A DNA stretch of 64,000 nucleotides, from the NCBI GenBank assembly GCA_002753135.1, contig PDZV01000007.1:1-64000 (forward strand), in the 5' to 3' direction. Below are positions 41,901 through 47,890 of the stretch, in pieces. Within the stretch, counting starts at the first letter, position 1; each line of letters begins with the position of its first letter. The translations under genes and the position numbers were made by a program. The DNA comes from Magnetococcales bacterium WMHbinv6. Lineage in GTDB: Bacteria > Pseudomonadota > Magnetococcia > Magnetococcales > Magnetaquicoccaceae. The notes beneath the pieces were generated by a model. It saw nothing but the letters and a program-made list of their open reading frames with translations, made no database searches and was not told where the DNA came from.

Positions 41901-43064
41901 TTTCAACGCCAGCGAGGTCAAACCATTGAGCTGTGTATCAGCCAATGCGGACAACTGCAGACTGTACACACCATTCAACTGCGTCGTCGCCAGCGCACTC
42001 AACTGTGCGGAGGTCAAACCGTTCAACTGGCTATCTGCCAAGGCGGACAATTGAGCGGCTGCAAGGCCGTTCAACTGCGTATCGGCCAAATTGCTCAGAT
42101 TGGTATTCGTCAAGCTGTCCAACTGCGAATCGGCCAATGCCGTCAACTGAACACTGGTTAAACCATCGAGCTGCGTATCAGCCAAAGCAGTCAATTGCAC
42201 AGAAGACAACCCATTCAGCTGAACAATCGACAAACTTGCCAACTGCCCCGATGTCAGACCATTGAGTTGCGAATCCGCCAAGGCAGCCAATTGTACCGAG
42301 GTCAAACCACTCAACTGCGATCCTGCCAGCCCGGTCAATTGAGCCGAACGCAAGCCATCCAGTTGGCTGTCTGCCAAAGCAGCCAATTGCGCCGAGGCCA
42401 GGCCATTCAGCTGCGTATCCGCAAACCCCCGCAGACTTAAGCTGGCCAAACCATTCAATTGTGTATCGGACAGCGTTACCAATCGATGTGAAAGCAGACC
42501 ATCCAATTGAGAATCTGCCAAGGCTGCCAAGTGGGACGACAACATGCCGTCCAATTGCGTACCAGCCAAAGAGGCCAATTGCACCGAAGTCAGACCATTC
42601 AACTGCGAATCGGCCAAATTCTGCAACTGCAACGACCTCAAACCATTCAACTGTGTGGCAACCAGAATCACCAGTTGACTGTCATCCAAACCATCCAGCT
42701 GCGAATCCGCCAATGAACTCAGCTGTACAGACGACATCCCCTGCAATTGGGTATCAGCAAGATTGGTCAACGCAATCGAAGTCAATGCATCCCATTGCGT
42801 TGTTGCCAAACCACCGACCGGGGTTGTCTGCAGACCATTCAACTGGGTATCCGCCAACGATGCCAACCGGGACGATGCCAAACCATCCAACTGGGTATTG
42901 GCCAAAGAAGCCAATTGCACCGATGTCAAACCATCCAGTTGCGAATCTGCCAAGGCCTGCAGCTGCAATGACGTCAAGCCGTCGAGCTGGCTATCCTCCA
43001 AACTGCCCAGTTGGATGCTGCTCAAACCATTCAGCTGGGTATCGGCCAACCCTTTCAAACCAAT
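26931..43064 (-). CDS. giant octad-repeat protein, main part after the in-frame stop
   Basis: This frame is open for 5,377 codons and is in the same frame as the segment 43065-46172, separated from it only by a TAG. It consists of 16-residue repeats with consensus A-D/N-T/S-Q-L-N/D-G-L-x-S-x-Q-L-x-x-L, each made of two 8-residue halves (xxxQLxxL). There are no cysteines in the parts I checked, few charges except the Asp at positions 2 and 6, and many Ser/Thr. The last about 115 residues are simpler octads (LTTTQIxx) ending in STPLDLVLWTS. No ribosome site precedes the first usable start (TTG 43058), so independent translation is doubtful. Synonymous codons vary between repeats while residues are kept, which argues for selection on the protein. 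Function unknown; a long solenoid fibre is my inference. Confidence 0.8.
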   Translation of the reverse strand: MGLKGLADTQLNGLSSIQLGSLEDSQLDGLTSLQLQALADSQLDGLTSVQLASLANTQLDGLASSRLASLADTQLNGLQTTPVGGLATTQWDALTSIALTNLADTQLQGMSSVQLSSLADSQLDGLDDSQLVILVATQLNGLRSLQLQNLADSQLNGLTSVQLASLAGTQLDGMLSSHLAALADSQLDGLLSHRLVTLSDTQLNGLASLSLRGFADTQLNGLASAQLAALADSQLDGLRSAQLTGLAGSQLSGLTSVQLAALADSQLNGLTSGQLASLSIVQLNGLSSVQLTALADTQLDGLTSVQLTALADSQLDSLTNTNLSNLADTQLNGLAAAQLSALADSQLNGLTSAQLSALATTQLNGVYSLQLSALADTQLNGLTSLALKTLADTQLNGLISSQLGAMADTQLNGLLSDSLTALADTQLNGLGATLLASLAATQLNGLSSMQLSALADSQLDGLTSAQMASLANTQLDNLTSVNLTGLADTQLNGLTSGQLLNLADTQLNGLRYLQLTGLANTQLNGLTSTQLMALADSQLDGLTSVPLTSLTGTQLDGLSSVNLTNLADTQLNGLVSTQIKGLVDTQLNGLGSGSLAALADSQLDALLSVQLESLADSQLNGLSSAQLAGLAGTQLNGLYSLSLTALADSQLNGVSSTQLASLSGTQLNGLLSGSITQLADTQLDGLTSTLLSGLADTQLNGLVSLQLNGLVATQLNGLVSNQLTALADSQLDGLSASQLSGVAGTQLDGMVSLQLKALADTQLNGVTSALLKTLAGTQLDGLLSLQLRGLADTQLNGLTSIQLSGLADSQLNGVLSAQIAALVGTQLDGLQSLQLQALADTQLFGLGSVQLQSLANTQLDGLSSLALKLMADSQLDGMATTQLKNLADSQLDGLTSTQLTALAGSQLNGLTSLQLTALADSQLNGLTSDVLSSLAGTQLDGMGSLQLTALADTQLDGLLASRLSTLAMTQLDGLRSLQLTGLADTQLDGLSSVALTNLADSQLDGLSATQLAGLAGTQLNGLRSLQLTALADTQLDGLLSDQLSTLAGTQLDGLRSLQLTALADTQLDGMTSIQLKNLADSQLDGLRSAHVAELSVVQMNGLLSMQLFALADSQLNGLLSTQLTELANTQLNGLTSVAFSTLADSQLDGLLDVQLTALAGTQFDGLQASQLQAMDDSQLDGLTSVHLSGLVDTQLNGLLSSRLVALENSQLNGLTSLALASLADTQLNGLTSLQLSELAETQLNGLTSAQLAGLSDTQLDGFLSLQLKGLADTQLDGLLSSRLKGFDDTQLDGLRSMQLLALVDTQLNGVTSLQLNALADSQLNGLGSLSLNSLADTQLNGVMSQQLTSLADTQLDGLTSLQLRGLADSQLDGLSSVLLASLADTQLDGLLSMQLKGLVDTQLDGLAATDLQSLADSQLDSLQSLQLQALADTQLNGLRSMQLNALVNTQLNGLLSMQLLALADSQLDALRSSQLQNLADSQLDGLRSLQLTALADTQLDGLRSVQLTGLVDTQLDGLASMQLQALVNSQLDGLTSVQLSALADSQLDGLTSSQLRVLAGTQLDGLLSSRLIGLADSQLDGLHSTHLAGLADSQLNGLYSLALSALANTQLNGLTSTHLTALADSQLNGLGSSQVEGLAGTQLNGLLSLSLTALAETQLDGLTSTQLAGLSDTQLNGLRSTSLAGLVDTQLNGLTSASLAALADTQLNGLGSSQLSGLSGTQLNGLQSGQLQALTDTQLDGLQSVGLATLAATQLNGLYSTRLANFADTQLNGLTSGQLTTLADSQLDALTSAMLSAFADTQLDGLSSSLLTALADSQLNGLSSVQLDALVATQLNGLTSGHLTALAATQLTGLGSLQLATLADTQLNGLTSVRLGQLADSQFNGLLSGQLAALADSQLDGLTTGQLRGLAATQLAGLTSTQLAGLADTQLDALLSTQLGQLTSVQLNGLTSGALSNLANTQLRSLTSVVLSSLANTQLNGLGSLQLAALAVTQLDGLTSTQLAGLADSQLDGLTSVRLTGLVSTQLDGLTSAALMAFADSQLAGLSSVQLVTLADSQLNGLQSASLSQLSTAQLNGLLSTQLTGLADTQLNGLTSSHLTSLSNSQLNGLASARLMGLADTQLNGLSYGQLAALADSQLNGLTSVQLTGLANSQLDGLSSAQLTGFADTQLDGLASLQLTNLTSVQLHGLASGQLQGLADTQLNGISSDQLRALLNTQLDGMVSARLSGLADTQLLGLTSLQLSALADTQLNGLTSTGWTALKDSQLAGLTSLQLSALADTQLDGLSSSQWKGLANTQLNGLSTAGLSSLAETQLDGFSSIQLASLADSQLNGLTSVGLGSLSTGQLYGLSSARLAGLADSQLDGLTSAQLAGLLSTQLSGVYSLRLQALADSQLNGLTSGQLSDVVNTQLDGLLSGQLAGLAATQMKGLTSAQLLSLADSQLNGLTSLLLTAMANTQLNGLTSVRLLGLADSQLDGLSSLSLAGLSGTQLDGLTSLRLQALADTQLNGLSSGVLATFADTQLDGLLSGQLSGLAATQLAGLSSAKLQALADSQLNGLTSTQLKSLSTVQLAGFTSVQLTNLADTQLNGLQSAQVQVLKDSQLNGLGSSQLAALSDTQMDGLTSTQLTALADSQLDGLTSTLLAGLGSVQLNGLKSSQLSAFASTQFNGLSTEGLRSLAATQLNGLYSVALGSLADTQLNGLTSAQMNSMADTQLDGLTDAQLQGLANSQLDGMTSSVLTALADTQLNGLRSVQLTSLVNTQLNGLLSGQLSALADTQLDGLASGQLAALADTQLNGLSASQLTGLTVAQLGGLSSVRLAGLVDTQLNGLSSAQLQNLTVVQLNGSTSVQLASLADSQLNGITSQQIMSLADTQLNGLTAGHLTGLADTQIAGLLSARLSGLADTQLDGLSSVQLSKLSLAQLDGLASGSLAGLADSQLDGMSSLQLRSLTSVQLNGLQASQVGALANSQLAGLTSDQLQTVVDTQLDGLTSVMLASLSTVQLRGFTSGMLASLADSQLDGLTSAQLSGLVGTQLSGLSVDQMSGLADTQWGGLTSVKLASLSTAVLDKFSATRLSALADTQMNGFTSTQLTSLADTQLDGLKSLQLTGLAGTQLNGLTSVQLSALADTQLNGLTSGQLATLAGTQLNQLGSDQISGLAGTQLVGLGSAVLATLADTQLNGLQSAALASLTVVQLNGLLSSRLAGLVDTQLDTFTSTQLASLVATQLNGLQAAVLSSLADTQLNGLTSANLATLADTQLNGLYSLQLNALADSQLAGLHSALLSGLADSQLDGLGSSQVAALKTTQLNGLLSLRLTSLADTQLNGLLSAQLKSLANTQLNGMLSSQLAALADSQLTGLTSAHLSSLADTQLNGLGSLQLGNLVAAQIAGLASLQLKAMADSQLDGLSSTMLGKLVNTQLDGLLSGRLSALADTQLNGLSSARLASLADTQLNGLLSVQLAGLAATQLSALLSSQLSGLADTQMNGLSSVHLKGLTVVQLNGLSSGNLTALADSQLDGLTSAQLLSLADTQLNGLLSSQLSGLVDTQMDGLSSAQLAGVADTQLNGLSSTQLTGMTTVQLKGLSSTALKGLVDTQLNGLSSVQLKGLVGTQLDGLTSVSLGSLADTQLDGLTSAQMAGLANTQWNGLLSTQLSGLATGQIHSLTSATLAALADSQLNGLTSVQLASLVATQLGGLTSVNVLNLAGTQLNGLTSTQLYNLTNVQLNGLSSVQLGTLAGSQLNSLTSAQLTALADSQLDGLTSSQLSTLAGTQLNGLSSSAITGLADTQLAGLGSAALGSLAATQLNGLSNLGLASLTSAALNGLSSAQLAGVADTQLDGLTSVQLTTLAGTQLSGLTSGQLAALADSQLDGLSSTQLRVLGNTQLDGLAAASLQALANTQLNGLATGQLLALANTQLNGLTSVQLGGLATTQLSGLASLALKGLADSQLDGLTSLQLKSLLGSQLDGLASSSLTGLADTQLDGLLSSQLKGLADTQLNGLSSAQLNGLVVTQVAGLTSSLLSALADTQLNGLSSAQLNAMNGTLLNGLSSTGLASLADTQLNGLSSSQLAGLAATQLNGLQSTQLAGLAATQLAGMASTQLASMANTQFDGLTSTALGLLTTVQLAGLTSTQLTDLADTQLNGLTSTQLAILKNTQAAGLSQSQYLALAGTQLNGLATTWLGTLASTSLDVLSSVTFAALSNAHLNSLKSTQLSTLADTQLNGFTSAQLASLAVTQLNGTLSTQLSALADTQLNGLTSLHLASLADTQLNGLYSMTLTGLADTQLDGLRSGHLASLANSQLDGLSSAQLAGLSVVQLNGLTSGLLTSLADSQLNGLTSVQLTSLVGTQLDGLASTQVNALAATQWDGLTSSQLSGLADTQLNGLTSTNLASLVATQLAGLATAALSSLADTQLNGLTSAQLTGMSNALLNGVRSAQLAALADSQLDGLKSAQLSGLADSQLNGLLSAQLSALVVTQLAALTSAQLASLADTQLNGLSSTQAAALSEGQLNGLASASLYALADSQLNGLTSLQLKGLAATQWNGLQSLSLSGLANTQLDGLTSAQLASLADSQLNGLTSALLAGLAATQLAALTSTQLTALADTQLDGLSSVQLSSRSTSQLHGLRSVQLGGLADSQLNGLTSTQLASLIGTQLDGMTSAQLASLVGTQLRGLTSLKLTTLADTQLNGLTSTLLTGLSGTQLDGLTSDRLNLLADTQLDSLRSVQLASLVGTQLDGLRSLQLTGLANSQLAGLTSALLATLVNTQLDGLTSLQLAAMSVAQLNGLASAQLAALANTQLDGLASASLASLAATQLNGLTSLQLTALADTQLDGLLSTRLASLAGTQLDGLVSAQLAGLETAQLLGLTSDQLSGLADTQLNALTSLQLKGLTAAQLNGLVDDQLAALVDTQMTGLTSVQLASLANTQLDGMTSLVLGSLVATQLNGLTSGQMADLASTQLDGLSSLMLVTLAVTQLAGLTSTQMASIADTQLDGLASLQLKALTVAQLNGLLSTSVSNLTNTQLDGLTSLQLASLADTQMNGLYSSQLSELNETQMNGLTSGQLSGLAVTQLASMTSAMLRTLAATQLDGLSSTTISSWVDGPLNGLTSVQLKSLVATQLDGLSSSQISSFSTIQLKGLTSAQLSTWADTQFDGLSSTQFAAFVGTQLDGMTSTLLSGFADTQLSGLTSAQWKGLANTQLDGLSSVALAAIAVTPFAGLTSVQLASLANTQLDGITSTQVAALKSTQFGGLTSLQLANLEDSQLDGLTTTQVAALTTTQLGGLTTSQITGLSTDQIRALTKTSVVALTTTQIGGLEYTDVAAMTKTQIAALTATQLGVMDSIQAGAFASKAAWTAAGITTTQITNLHSTAPSTPLDLVLWTS
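26985..27281 (-). repeat. C-terminal simple octad region of the giant protein
   Basis: Here the 16-residue alternation dissolves into consecutive 8-residue units of the form L-T-T-T-Q-I/L-x-x (for example LTTTQVAA, LTTTQLGG, LSTDQIRA, MTKTQIAA). About ten such octads are followed by a degenerate unit and a non-repetitive tail. It may be a capping or export region. Confidence 0.7.
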
Positions 43065-43067
43065 CTA
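43065..43067 (-). other. in-frame amber codon inside the giant repeat gene
   Basis: The codon after DTQLDGLT, which is Ser in nearly every other unit, is TAG; the same frame resumes at once with IGLKGLADTQLNGL. A single C-to-A change from TCG would explain it. It could be a sequencing error, a recent nonsense mutation, or a site of readthrough. Confidence 0.85.
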
Positions 43068-46000
43068 GGTCAACCCATCCAATTGGGTGTCAACCAACGC
43101 CGACAAGCGCGCTGACAACAAGCCATCCAACTGCGTGCCAGCCAAGCTGATGACCTGGTCGGAAGAGAGACCATTCAGTTGCGAGTCAGCCAAGGCAGTC
43201 AACTGCATGGACAACAGACCATTCAACTGCGTGGGCTGCATCTGTTGCAGGCCCAGCGAATGCAGACCATCGAGCTGACTGTCAGCCAAAGCGCTCAATT
43301 GACCAGAGGTCAGCCCCTCCACCTGCGCCGCGCTCAGACCCAGCAGTTGGGCAGCGAGCAGGCCATTCAATTGCGTGTTGGCCAGACCCTTCACCTGATC
43401 GGTTGACAAACCATCCAACTGGCTGTCGGCCAAGGCAGTCAACTGCAGCGAAAGCAAGCCGTTTAATTGGGTATTGATCAAAACGGAGATTTCCGTCGAA
43501 GTCAAACCATCCAGCTGTGAATCCGCCAGTGCGGTCAACTGCGTTGAGGTCAAACCAGCCAGCTGCGTATCATCCAGATTTTTCAACTGTATGGAACGCA
43601 AGCCATTCAGCTGGGCATCGTCCAGCCCCCGCAACTGCACGGAGGTCAAACCATCCAGCTGTGTATCTGCAAAGCCATTCAACTGCATACTCAACAGGCC
43701 ATCCAACTGCGTGTTGGCCATGTTCACCAACAGATCGGAACCCAGGCCGTCCAATTGCGAATCGGCCAAAGCGGTCAGTTGCACTGAACGCAGGGCATCC
43801 AACTGTGTACCGGCCAATTGCCCCAGATTGGTTGAGGTCAAACCATTCAGTTGCGAATCAGCCAAGGCCTTCAGTTGCAACGAGTACATGCCATCCAATT
43901 GGGTGGCAGCCAAGGCTTGCAACTGCAGCGAACGCAGACCATCATACTGCGTATTTTCCAGAGCGGTCACCTGGTCGGAAGAGAGCCCATCCAACTGGCT
44001 GTCTGCCAACGCCGCCAACTGCATCGAACCCAAACCATCCAACTGGGTGTTAACCAAACCGCTCAACTGATCGGAGAGCAGACCATCCAGCTGCGAATCA
44101 GCCAAGGCCCGCAACTGCATCGAACGCAAACCATCCAACTGGCTGTTGGCCAAACCGCTCAACTCTGCGGCACGCAAACCATCCAACTGGGAATCGGCGA
44201 ATGCGGTCAAATGTACCGAACTCAGACCATCCAACTGGGAATCAGCCAAACCATTCAATTGCATCGAGCGCAGGCCATCCAACTGGGTGTTGGCCAAAAC
44301 ACCGATCTGATCCGAGGTCAAACCATCCAATTGCGAGTCAGCCAACGCGCTCAGACGAGCTGAATAGAGTCCATCCAGCAGAGTGGAGGCCATCAGGCCA
44401 AGATTGACTGAGGTCAAACCATCCAACTGACTGTCCGCCAGGGCTTGCAAATGGCCAGAGGTCAAGCCGCTCAACTGTGTTGCAGCCAACGCGTTCAATT
44501 GCATGGAACGCAGTCCGTCAAACTGTGTGTTGGCCAGGAAGCTGAAATGATCCGCCGACAGACCATCCAACTGGCTGTCAGCCAAACCGGCGAGCTGCGC
44601 AGAGGTCAAACCGTTGAGTTGCGAATTGGCCAAAGTACCCAACTGCACCGAAGTCACACCGTTCAATTGCGTATCGGCCAAACCCTTCAATTGCAGTGAG
44701 GTCAGGCTATCCAGTTGGGTATCTTCCATGGAAGCCAAACCGGTCGACAACAAACCATCCAACTGCGAATCGGCCAGATTCAACAACTGCGAACCGGTCA
44801 ATCCATCAAGCTGGGTATCGGCCAAGGCACTCAGCTGCATCGAACGCAAGCCGTTGAATTGCGTGTTGGCAAAAGAAGCGAGCTGATCCGAGAGCAAACC
44901 ATCCAGTTGGCTGTCAGCCAAACCAGACAACTGCGTTGACAGCAGGCCATCCAACTGCGTGTTGGCCAGCAGGGAGAGATTTGTGGAGGTCAAACCATCC
45001 AGTTGCGAATCGGCAAGTGCCTTCAAGTGCAGCGAGGTCAGACCATCCAGTTGACTGTCAGCAAACACCTTCAATTGCGCAGCACGCAAACCATCCCACT
45101 GTGTGTTGGCCAGATAGGTGACTTGATCAGAGGTCAGACCATCCAGCTGCGAGTCCGCCAAAGCAGACAGTTGCGTTGAGGTCAAACCATCCAGCTGGGT
45201 TTTGGCCATCAACCCCAAAGAGACTGAGGTCAGGCCATTCAGCTGGCTGTCAGCCAGAGTTTTCAGCTGCACTGAGGTCAAGCCGGTCAACTGCGTGGCG
45301 TTGATGGCGGCCAAAAATGTTGAACTGAGTCCATCCAGCTGGGTACTGGCCAGCGCCTTGATCTGCAACGAAAGCAGACCAGCCAACTGTGAGTCGGCCA
45401 AGGCGGATAGCTGCAGGGAGCCCAGACCATCCAATTGGGTATTGGCCATATTGCCCAACTGCCCGGAGAGTACCCCGTTGAGTTGCGAATCGGCCAGGGC
45501 AGCCAATTGGCCGGAGGTCAAACCATCCAGCTGGGTATCGGCAAAAGCACTGAAAGAGAGAGAGCCCACCCCATCCAACTGGGTATTGGCCAGTGATTTT
45601 AATTGCAGGGAGGTCAGCCCGTCGAACTGGGTATCATCCAACTGCTTCAGCTGCAGTGAACGCATACCATCCAACTGGCTGTTGGCCAATGAAGTGAGCT
45701 GGTCAGAAGTGACACCGTCCAATTGGGTATCTGCCAACGCGGTCAACTGCATTGAGTAGAGACCGTTCAATTGGGTACCTACCAGAGAGCCCAGCTGATC
45801 GGAGAGCATACCATTCATTTGACTGTCGGCCAGGGCAGACAATCGGGCAGAGTACAGCCCATCCAATTGGGTGGTCGCCAGGGCCATCAACTGCAGCGAA
45901 CTCATGCCATCCAACTGCGTGTTGGCCAAACTGCTCACCTGCGTGGAGGTCAGACCATCCAGCTGGGTATCGGCCAGTGCGGTTATCTGCGACGATGAAA

Positions 46001-46172
46001 GATAATTCAGCTGGGTCGGCGTTGCTGTCGCCAGGGCGACTGCCTGCAACCCGTCTAGCACCGTATCCGCCAGAAGATAGAAAACATCTGTCTGGGTCGT
46101 AGAGGGAGAGTTGCTAGCCTGCAGGTCAGTTACGCTGGCGAGATCGCTGGATGCACCTGAATATTTTGCCAT
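43065..46172 (-). CDS. giant octad-repeat protein, N-terminal part up to the in-frame stop
   Basis: This 1,035-residue segment begins at ATG 46172 with a good ribosome site (AGAGGA, 8 nt spacing). The first about 32 residues (MAKYSGASSDLASVTDLQ, then a Ser/Thr-rich stretch) are not repetitive and do not look like a Sec signal peptide. From about residue 33 (LLADTVLDGLQAVAL) the 16-residue repeats run without break to the TAG at 43065-43067. Together with the downstream frame the gene would encode about 6,413 residues. In this part the residue at position 6 of the unit is mostly Asp (about three to one over Asn by eye), while Asn prevails later. No secretion gene lies nearby. If the stop is real, a 1,035-residue product with about 62 repeats would still be made. 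Confidence 0.85.
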   Translation of the reverse strand: MAKYSGASSDLASVTDLQASNSPSTTQTDVFYLLADTVLDGLQAVALATATPTQLNYLSSSQITALADTQLDGLTSTQVSSLANTQLDGMSSLQLMALATTQLDGLYSARLSALADSQMNGMLSDQLGSLVGTQLNGLYSMQLTALADTQLDGVTSDQLTSLANSQLDGMRSLQLKQLDDTQFDGLTSLQLKSLANTQLDGVGSLSFSAFADTQLDGLTSGQLAALADSQLNGVLSGQLGNMANTQLDGLGSLQLSALADSQLAGLLSLQIKALASTQLDGLSSTFLAAINATQLTGLTSVQLKTLADSQLNGLTSVSLGLMAKTQLDGLTSTQLSALADSQLDGLTSDQVTYLANTQWDGLRAAQLKVFADSQLDGLTSLHLKALADSQLDGLTSTNLSLLANTQLDGLLSTQLSGLADSQLDGLLSDQLASFANTQFNGLRSMQLSALADTQLDGLTGSQLLNLADSQLDGLLSTGLASMEDTQLDSLTSLQLKGLADTQLNGVTSVQLGTLANSQLNGLTSAQLAGLADSQLDGLSADHFSFLANTQFDGLRSMQLNALAATQLSGLTSGHLQALADSQLDGLTSVNLGLMASTLLDGLYSARLSALADSQLDGLTSDQIGVLANTQLDGLRSMQLNGLADSQLDGLSSVHLTAFADSQLDGLRAAELSGLANSQLDGLRSMQLRALADSQLDGLLSDQLSGLVNTQLDGLGSMQLAALADSQLDGLSSDQVTALENTQYDGLRSLQLQALAATQLDGMYSLQLKALADSQLNGLTSTNLGQLAGTQLDALRSVQLTALADSQLDGLGSDLLVNMANTQLDGLLSMQLNGFADTQLDGLTSVQLRGLDDAQLNGLRSIQLKNLDDTQLAGLTSTQLTALADSQLDGLTSTEISVLINTQLNGLLSLQLTALADSQLDGLSTDQVKGLANTQLNGLLAAQLLGLSAAQVEGLTSGQLSALADSQLDGLHSLGLQQMQPTQLNGLLSMQLTALADSQLNGLSSDQVISLAGTQLDGLLSARLSALVDTQLDGLT

Positions 46173-46997
46173 TATTATAATCCTCTTCTCTACGTTGCCC
46201 GAAATATCAGAGACCCGATGTTGGATACACTGTCTGAAAACCCGGCGACATCGCGCAGGTCATTCGTAAACTCAATCGCTTATGTAAAACAGGCGCACAC
46301 AGCCCCCCAGGGTCATGCCCCACCTCCGGCATGACTCACGCGCCTTTCAACCCCTCGTCATGGATCGTCGGCAAAATTCGACCAATCCTTTAGCAAAATC
46401 TACCAAGATGGCTGGAATTTTTTTCCTGAGGGCTCTGGCAATTCCCTCTGTGGAACGAACGAGATCGATAAATATCCACATCCGACTCCAGATAACCTGG
46501 ACGAAATTCAGCACAAAAACACCGTGGGATGTCCTGCTTACCACTCGGCAATGGTTTCAACCCGGTAAAAAGCGGCTCTCCTTTGCCTGCACCCACTTCC
46601 CACAACAGCCTGAATGTGCCATGTTTTTCCCCTCATTGTCAAGCGGAAAGTTACTGTCGCCGCTGACTAAATCCCATTAGACATGAGGAGAAATCAAATT
46701 TTACACTCTCTTCTTCCCGAAGGAAAATTCCATGTCACTCCAGCTTGCTTACACCTATCGAGCAAAAACAATGCCGGATTCAATAACCCTATTATTACTC
46801 CCCGTTCACCGCTTTTGCCGTCTGCCTGAACGGCGTGGTCGACACCTCTTCCGCATGGTAGAAGGGAATTTTGCTGTACAAAACCGATGTGTGCCGTTAT
46901 CCTGGCCCACTGGGGATACGGTTGCGTCAGATAGGCTCAATTCCCTGCTTTCATTACTCATTAATTGCCCGACTCGCCCCTCACCGGAAAAACGATC
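46173..46997. promoter_or_regulatory. divergent intergenic region between the giant gene and rmlA
   Basis: These 825 nt separate the leftward giant gene from the rightward rml operon and must carry both promoters. Short open frames here (for example 46315-46680 on + and 46347-46544 on -) show no family resemblance, no ribosome sites and mixed composition, so I do not call genes. I see no convincing sigma-70 pair. The only site I can place firmly is the giant gene's Shine-Dalgarno at 46181-46186. Confidence 0.5.
46181..46186 (-). promoter_or_regulatory. ribosome binding site of the giant repeat gene
   Basis: AGAGGA on the minus strand lies 8 nt before ATG 46172, within the purine stretch GAGAAGAGGA. 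It fixes the start of the 19-kb reading frame. Confidence 0.8.
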
Positions 46998-47882
46998 ATG
47001 GCCTCCACCTCTTTTAAAGGCATTATTCTCGCCGGCGGTTCCGGCACACGCCTGCATCCACTCACCATCGCCGTCAGCAAGCAATTATTGCCCGTCTATG
47101 ATAAACCCATGATCTATTACCCACTTTCCATTCTGATGATGGCAGGTATTCGGGAAATATTGATCATCACCACCCCACAAGATCAGGCTGCCTACCAAAA
47201 TCTGCTCGGCAACGGCAAGCAGTGGGGACTCTCTCTGGAGTATGTTATCCAGGAACGCCCGGATGGCTTGGCACAAGCTTTTTTGCTTGGCAAATCCTTC
47301 ATCGGTCAGCAACCAGTATGCCTGATCCTTGGCGATAATATTTTCTATGGCAAAGGGTTGATCAGCCTGTTGCAACACTCTGCCCAGCAAAACAGTGGTG
47401 CCACGGTGTTCGGCTATTATGTCCGTGATCCGGAACGCTATGGCGTCGTCCACTTCGACAAACAAGGAAATGCGCTTGGCATCGAGGAAAAACCGGCGCA
47501 ACCCAAATCCCATTATGCCGTAACCGGACTCTATTTCTACGATAACGATGTCGTATCCATCGCCGAAACCATCAAACCGTCGGCCCGTGGCGAACTGGAA
47601 ATTACTGATATTAACAAAACTTACCTTGCCCGCGGTTTGCTGCGCGTTGAACGTTTGGGACGGGGTATCGCCTGGTTGGATACCGGCACGCCAGGCTCTC
47701 TGGCCGATGCGACGGCTTTTGTCAAAGCCATGGAGGAGCGCCAGGGATTGAAAATTTCCTGCCCGGAAGAGATTGCCTACCGCATGGGTTTCATCGACGC
47801 CGATCAGTTGACCCAGTTGGCGCAACCACTGCGTAAAAGCGGTTACGGCGATTATTTGTTGCACATTCTGCAAGAGGAATAG
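46998..47882 (+). CDS. rmlA: glucose-1-phosphate thymidylyltransferase
   Basis: RmlA (RfbA) makes dTDP-glucose from dTTP and glucose-1-phosphate, the first step to dTDP-L-rhamnose. The 294-residue product from ATG 46998 shows the nucleotidyltransferase signature [16 protein letters not shown], then [27 protein letters not shown] and [15 protein letters not shown]. An in-frame ATG at 46965 would add 11 residues and lacks a better ribosome site. It is the first gene of the four-gene operon rmlA-rmlC-rmlD-rmlB. Confidence 0.98.
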   Translation: MASTSFKGIILAGGSGTRLHPLTIAVSKQLLPVYDKPMIYYPLSILMMAGIREILIITTPQDQAAYQNLLGNGKQWGLSLEYVIQERPDGLAQAFLLGKSFIGQQPVCLILGDNIFYGKGLISLLQHSAQQNSGATVFGYYVRDPERYGVVHFDKQGNALGIEEKPAQPKSHYAVTGLYFYDNDVVSIAETIKPSARGELEITDINKTYLARGLLRVERLGRGIAWLDTGTPGSLADATAFVKAMEERQGLKISCPEEIAYRMGFIDADQLTQLAQPLRKSGYGDYLLHILQEE

Positions 47883-47890
47883 TCCTCGCC

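Larger units (their letters stand above)
26985..46076 (-). repeat. 19-kb in-frame tandem array of 48-nt units
   Basis: On the + strand the array shows a motif like CAACTGGGTATCGGCCAA once per 48 nt, with a related half-unit 24 nt away. About 395 units fit in the span. No frameshift occurs across the array. Units are not identical at the DNA level: the Gln, Leu, Thr and Asp codons switch freely between synonyms, so the array is old rather than a recent expansion. It is coding, not CRISPR or satellite DNA. Confidence 0.92.

Noticed and set aside
26985-46076. Possible CRISPR array or satellite DNA
   Set aside because: There are no unique spacers; period is 48 nt, divisible by three, with codon-synonymous variation and one open frame.
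26979-46102. Many long open frames on the + strand opposite the giant gene, rich in RQxxQL or NWVSAK-type repeats
   Set aside because: They are the antisense of the 48-nt repeat, which happens to lack stop codons in other frames. They have no ribosome sites, break at random points and mirror the repeat exactly.
46315-46680. A 121-codon + frame in the giant gene/rmlA spacer
   Set aside because: No ribosome site, no family motif, and a residue mix that looks non-coding.
46761-46776. Sigma-54-like site on the minus strand upstream of the giant gene (CGGCAT-N5-TTGCT)
   Set aside because: Only GGCA of the -24 box matches and it lies nearly 600 nt from the start codon.
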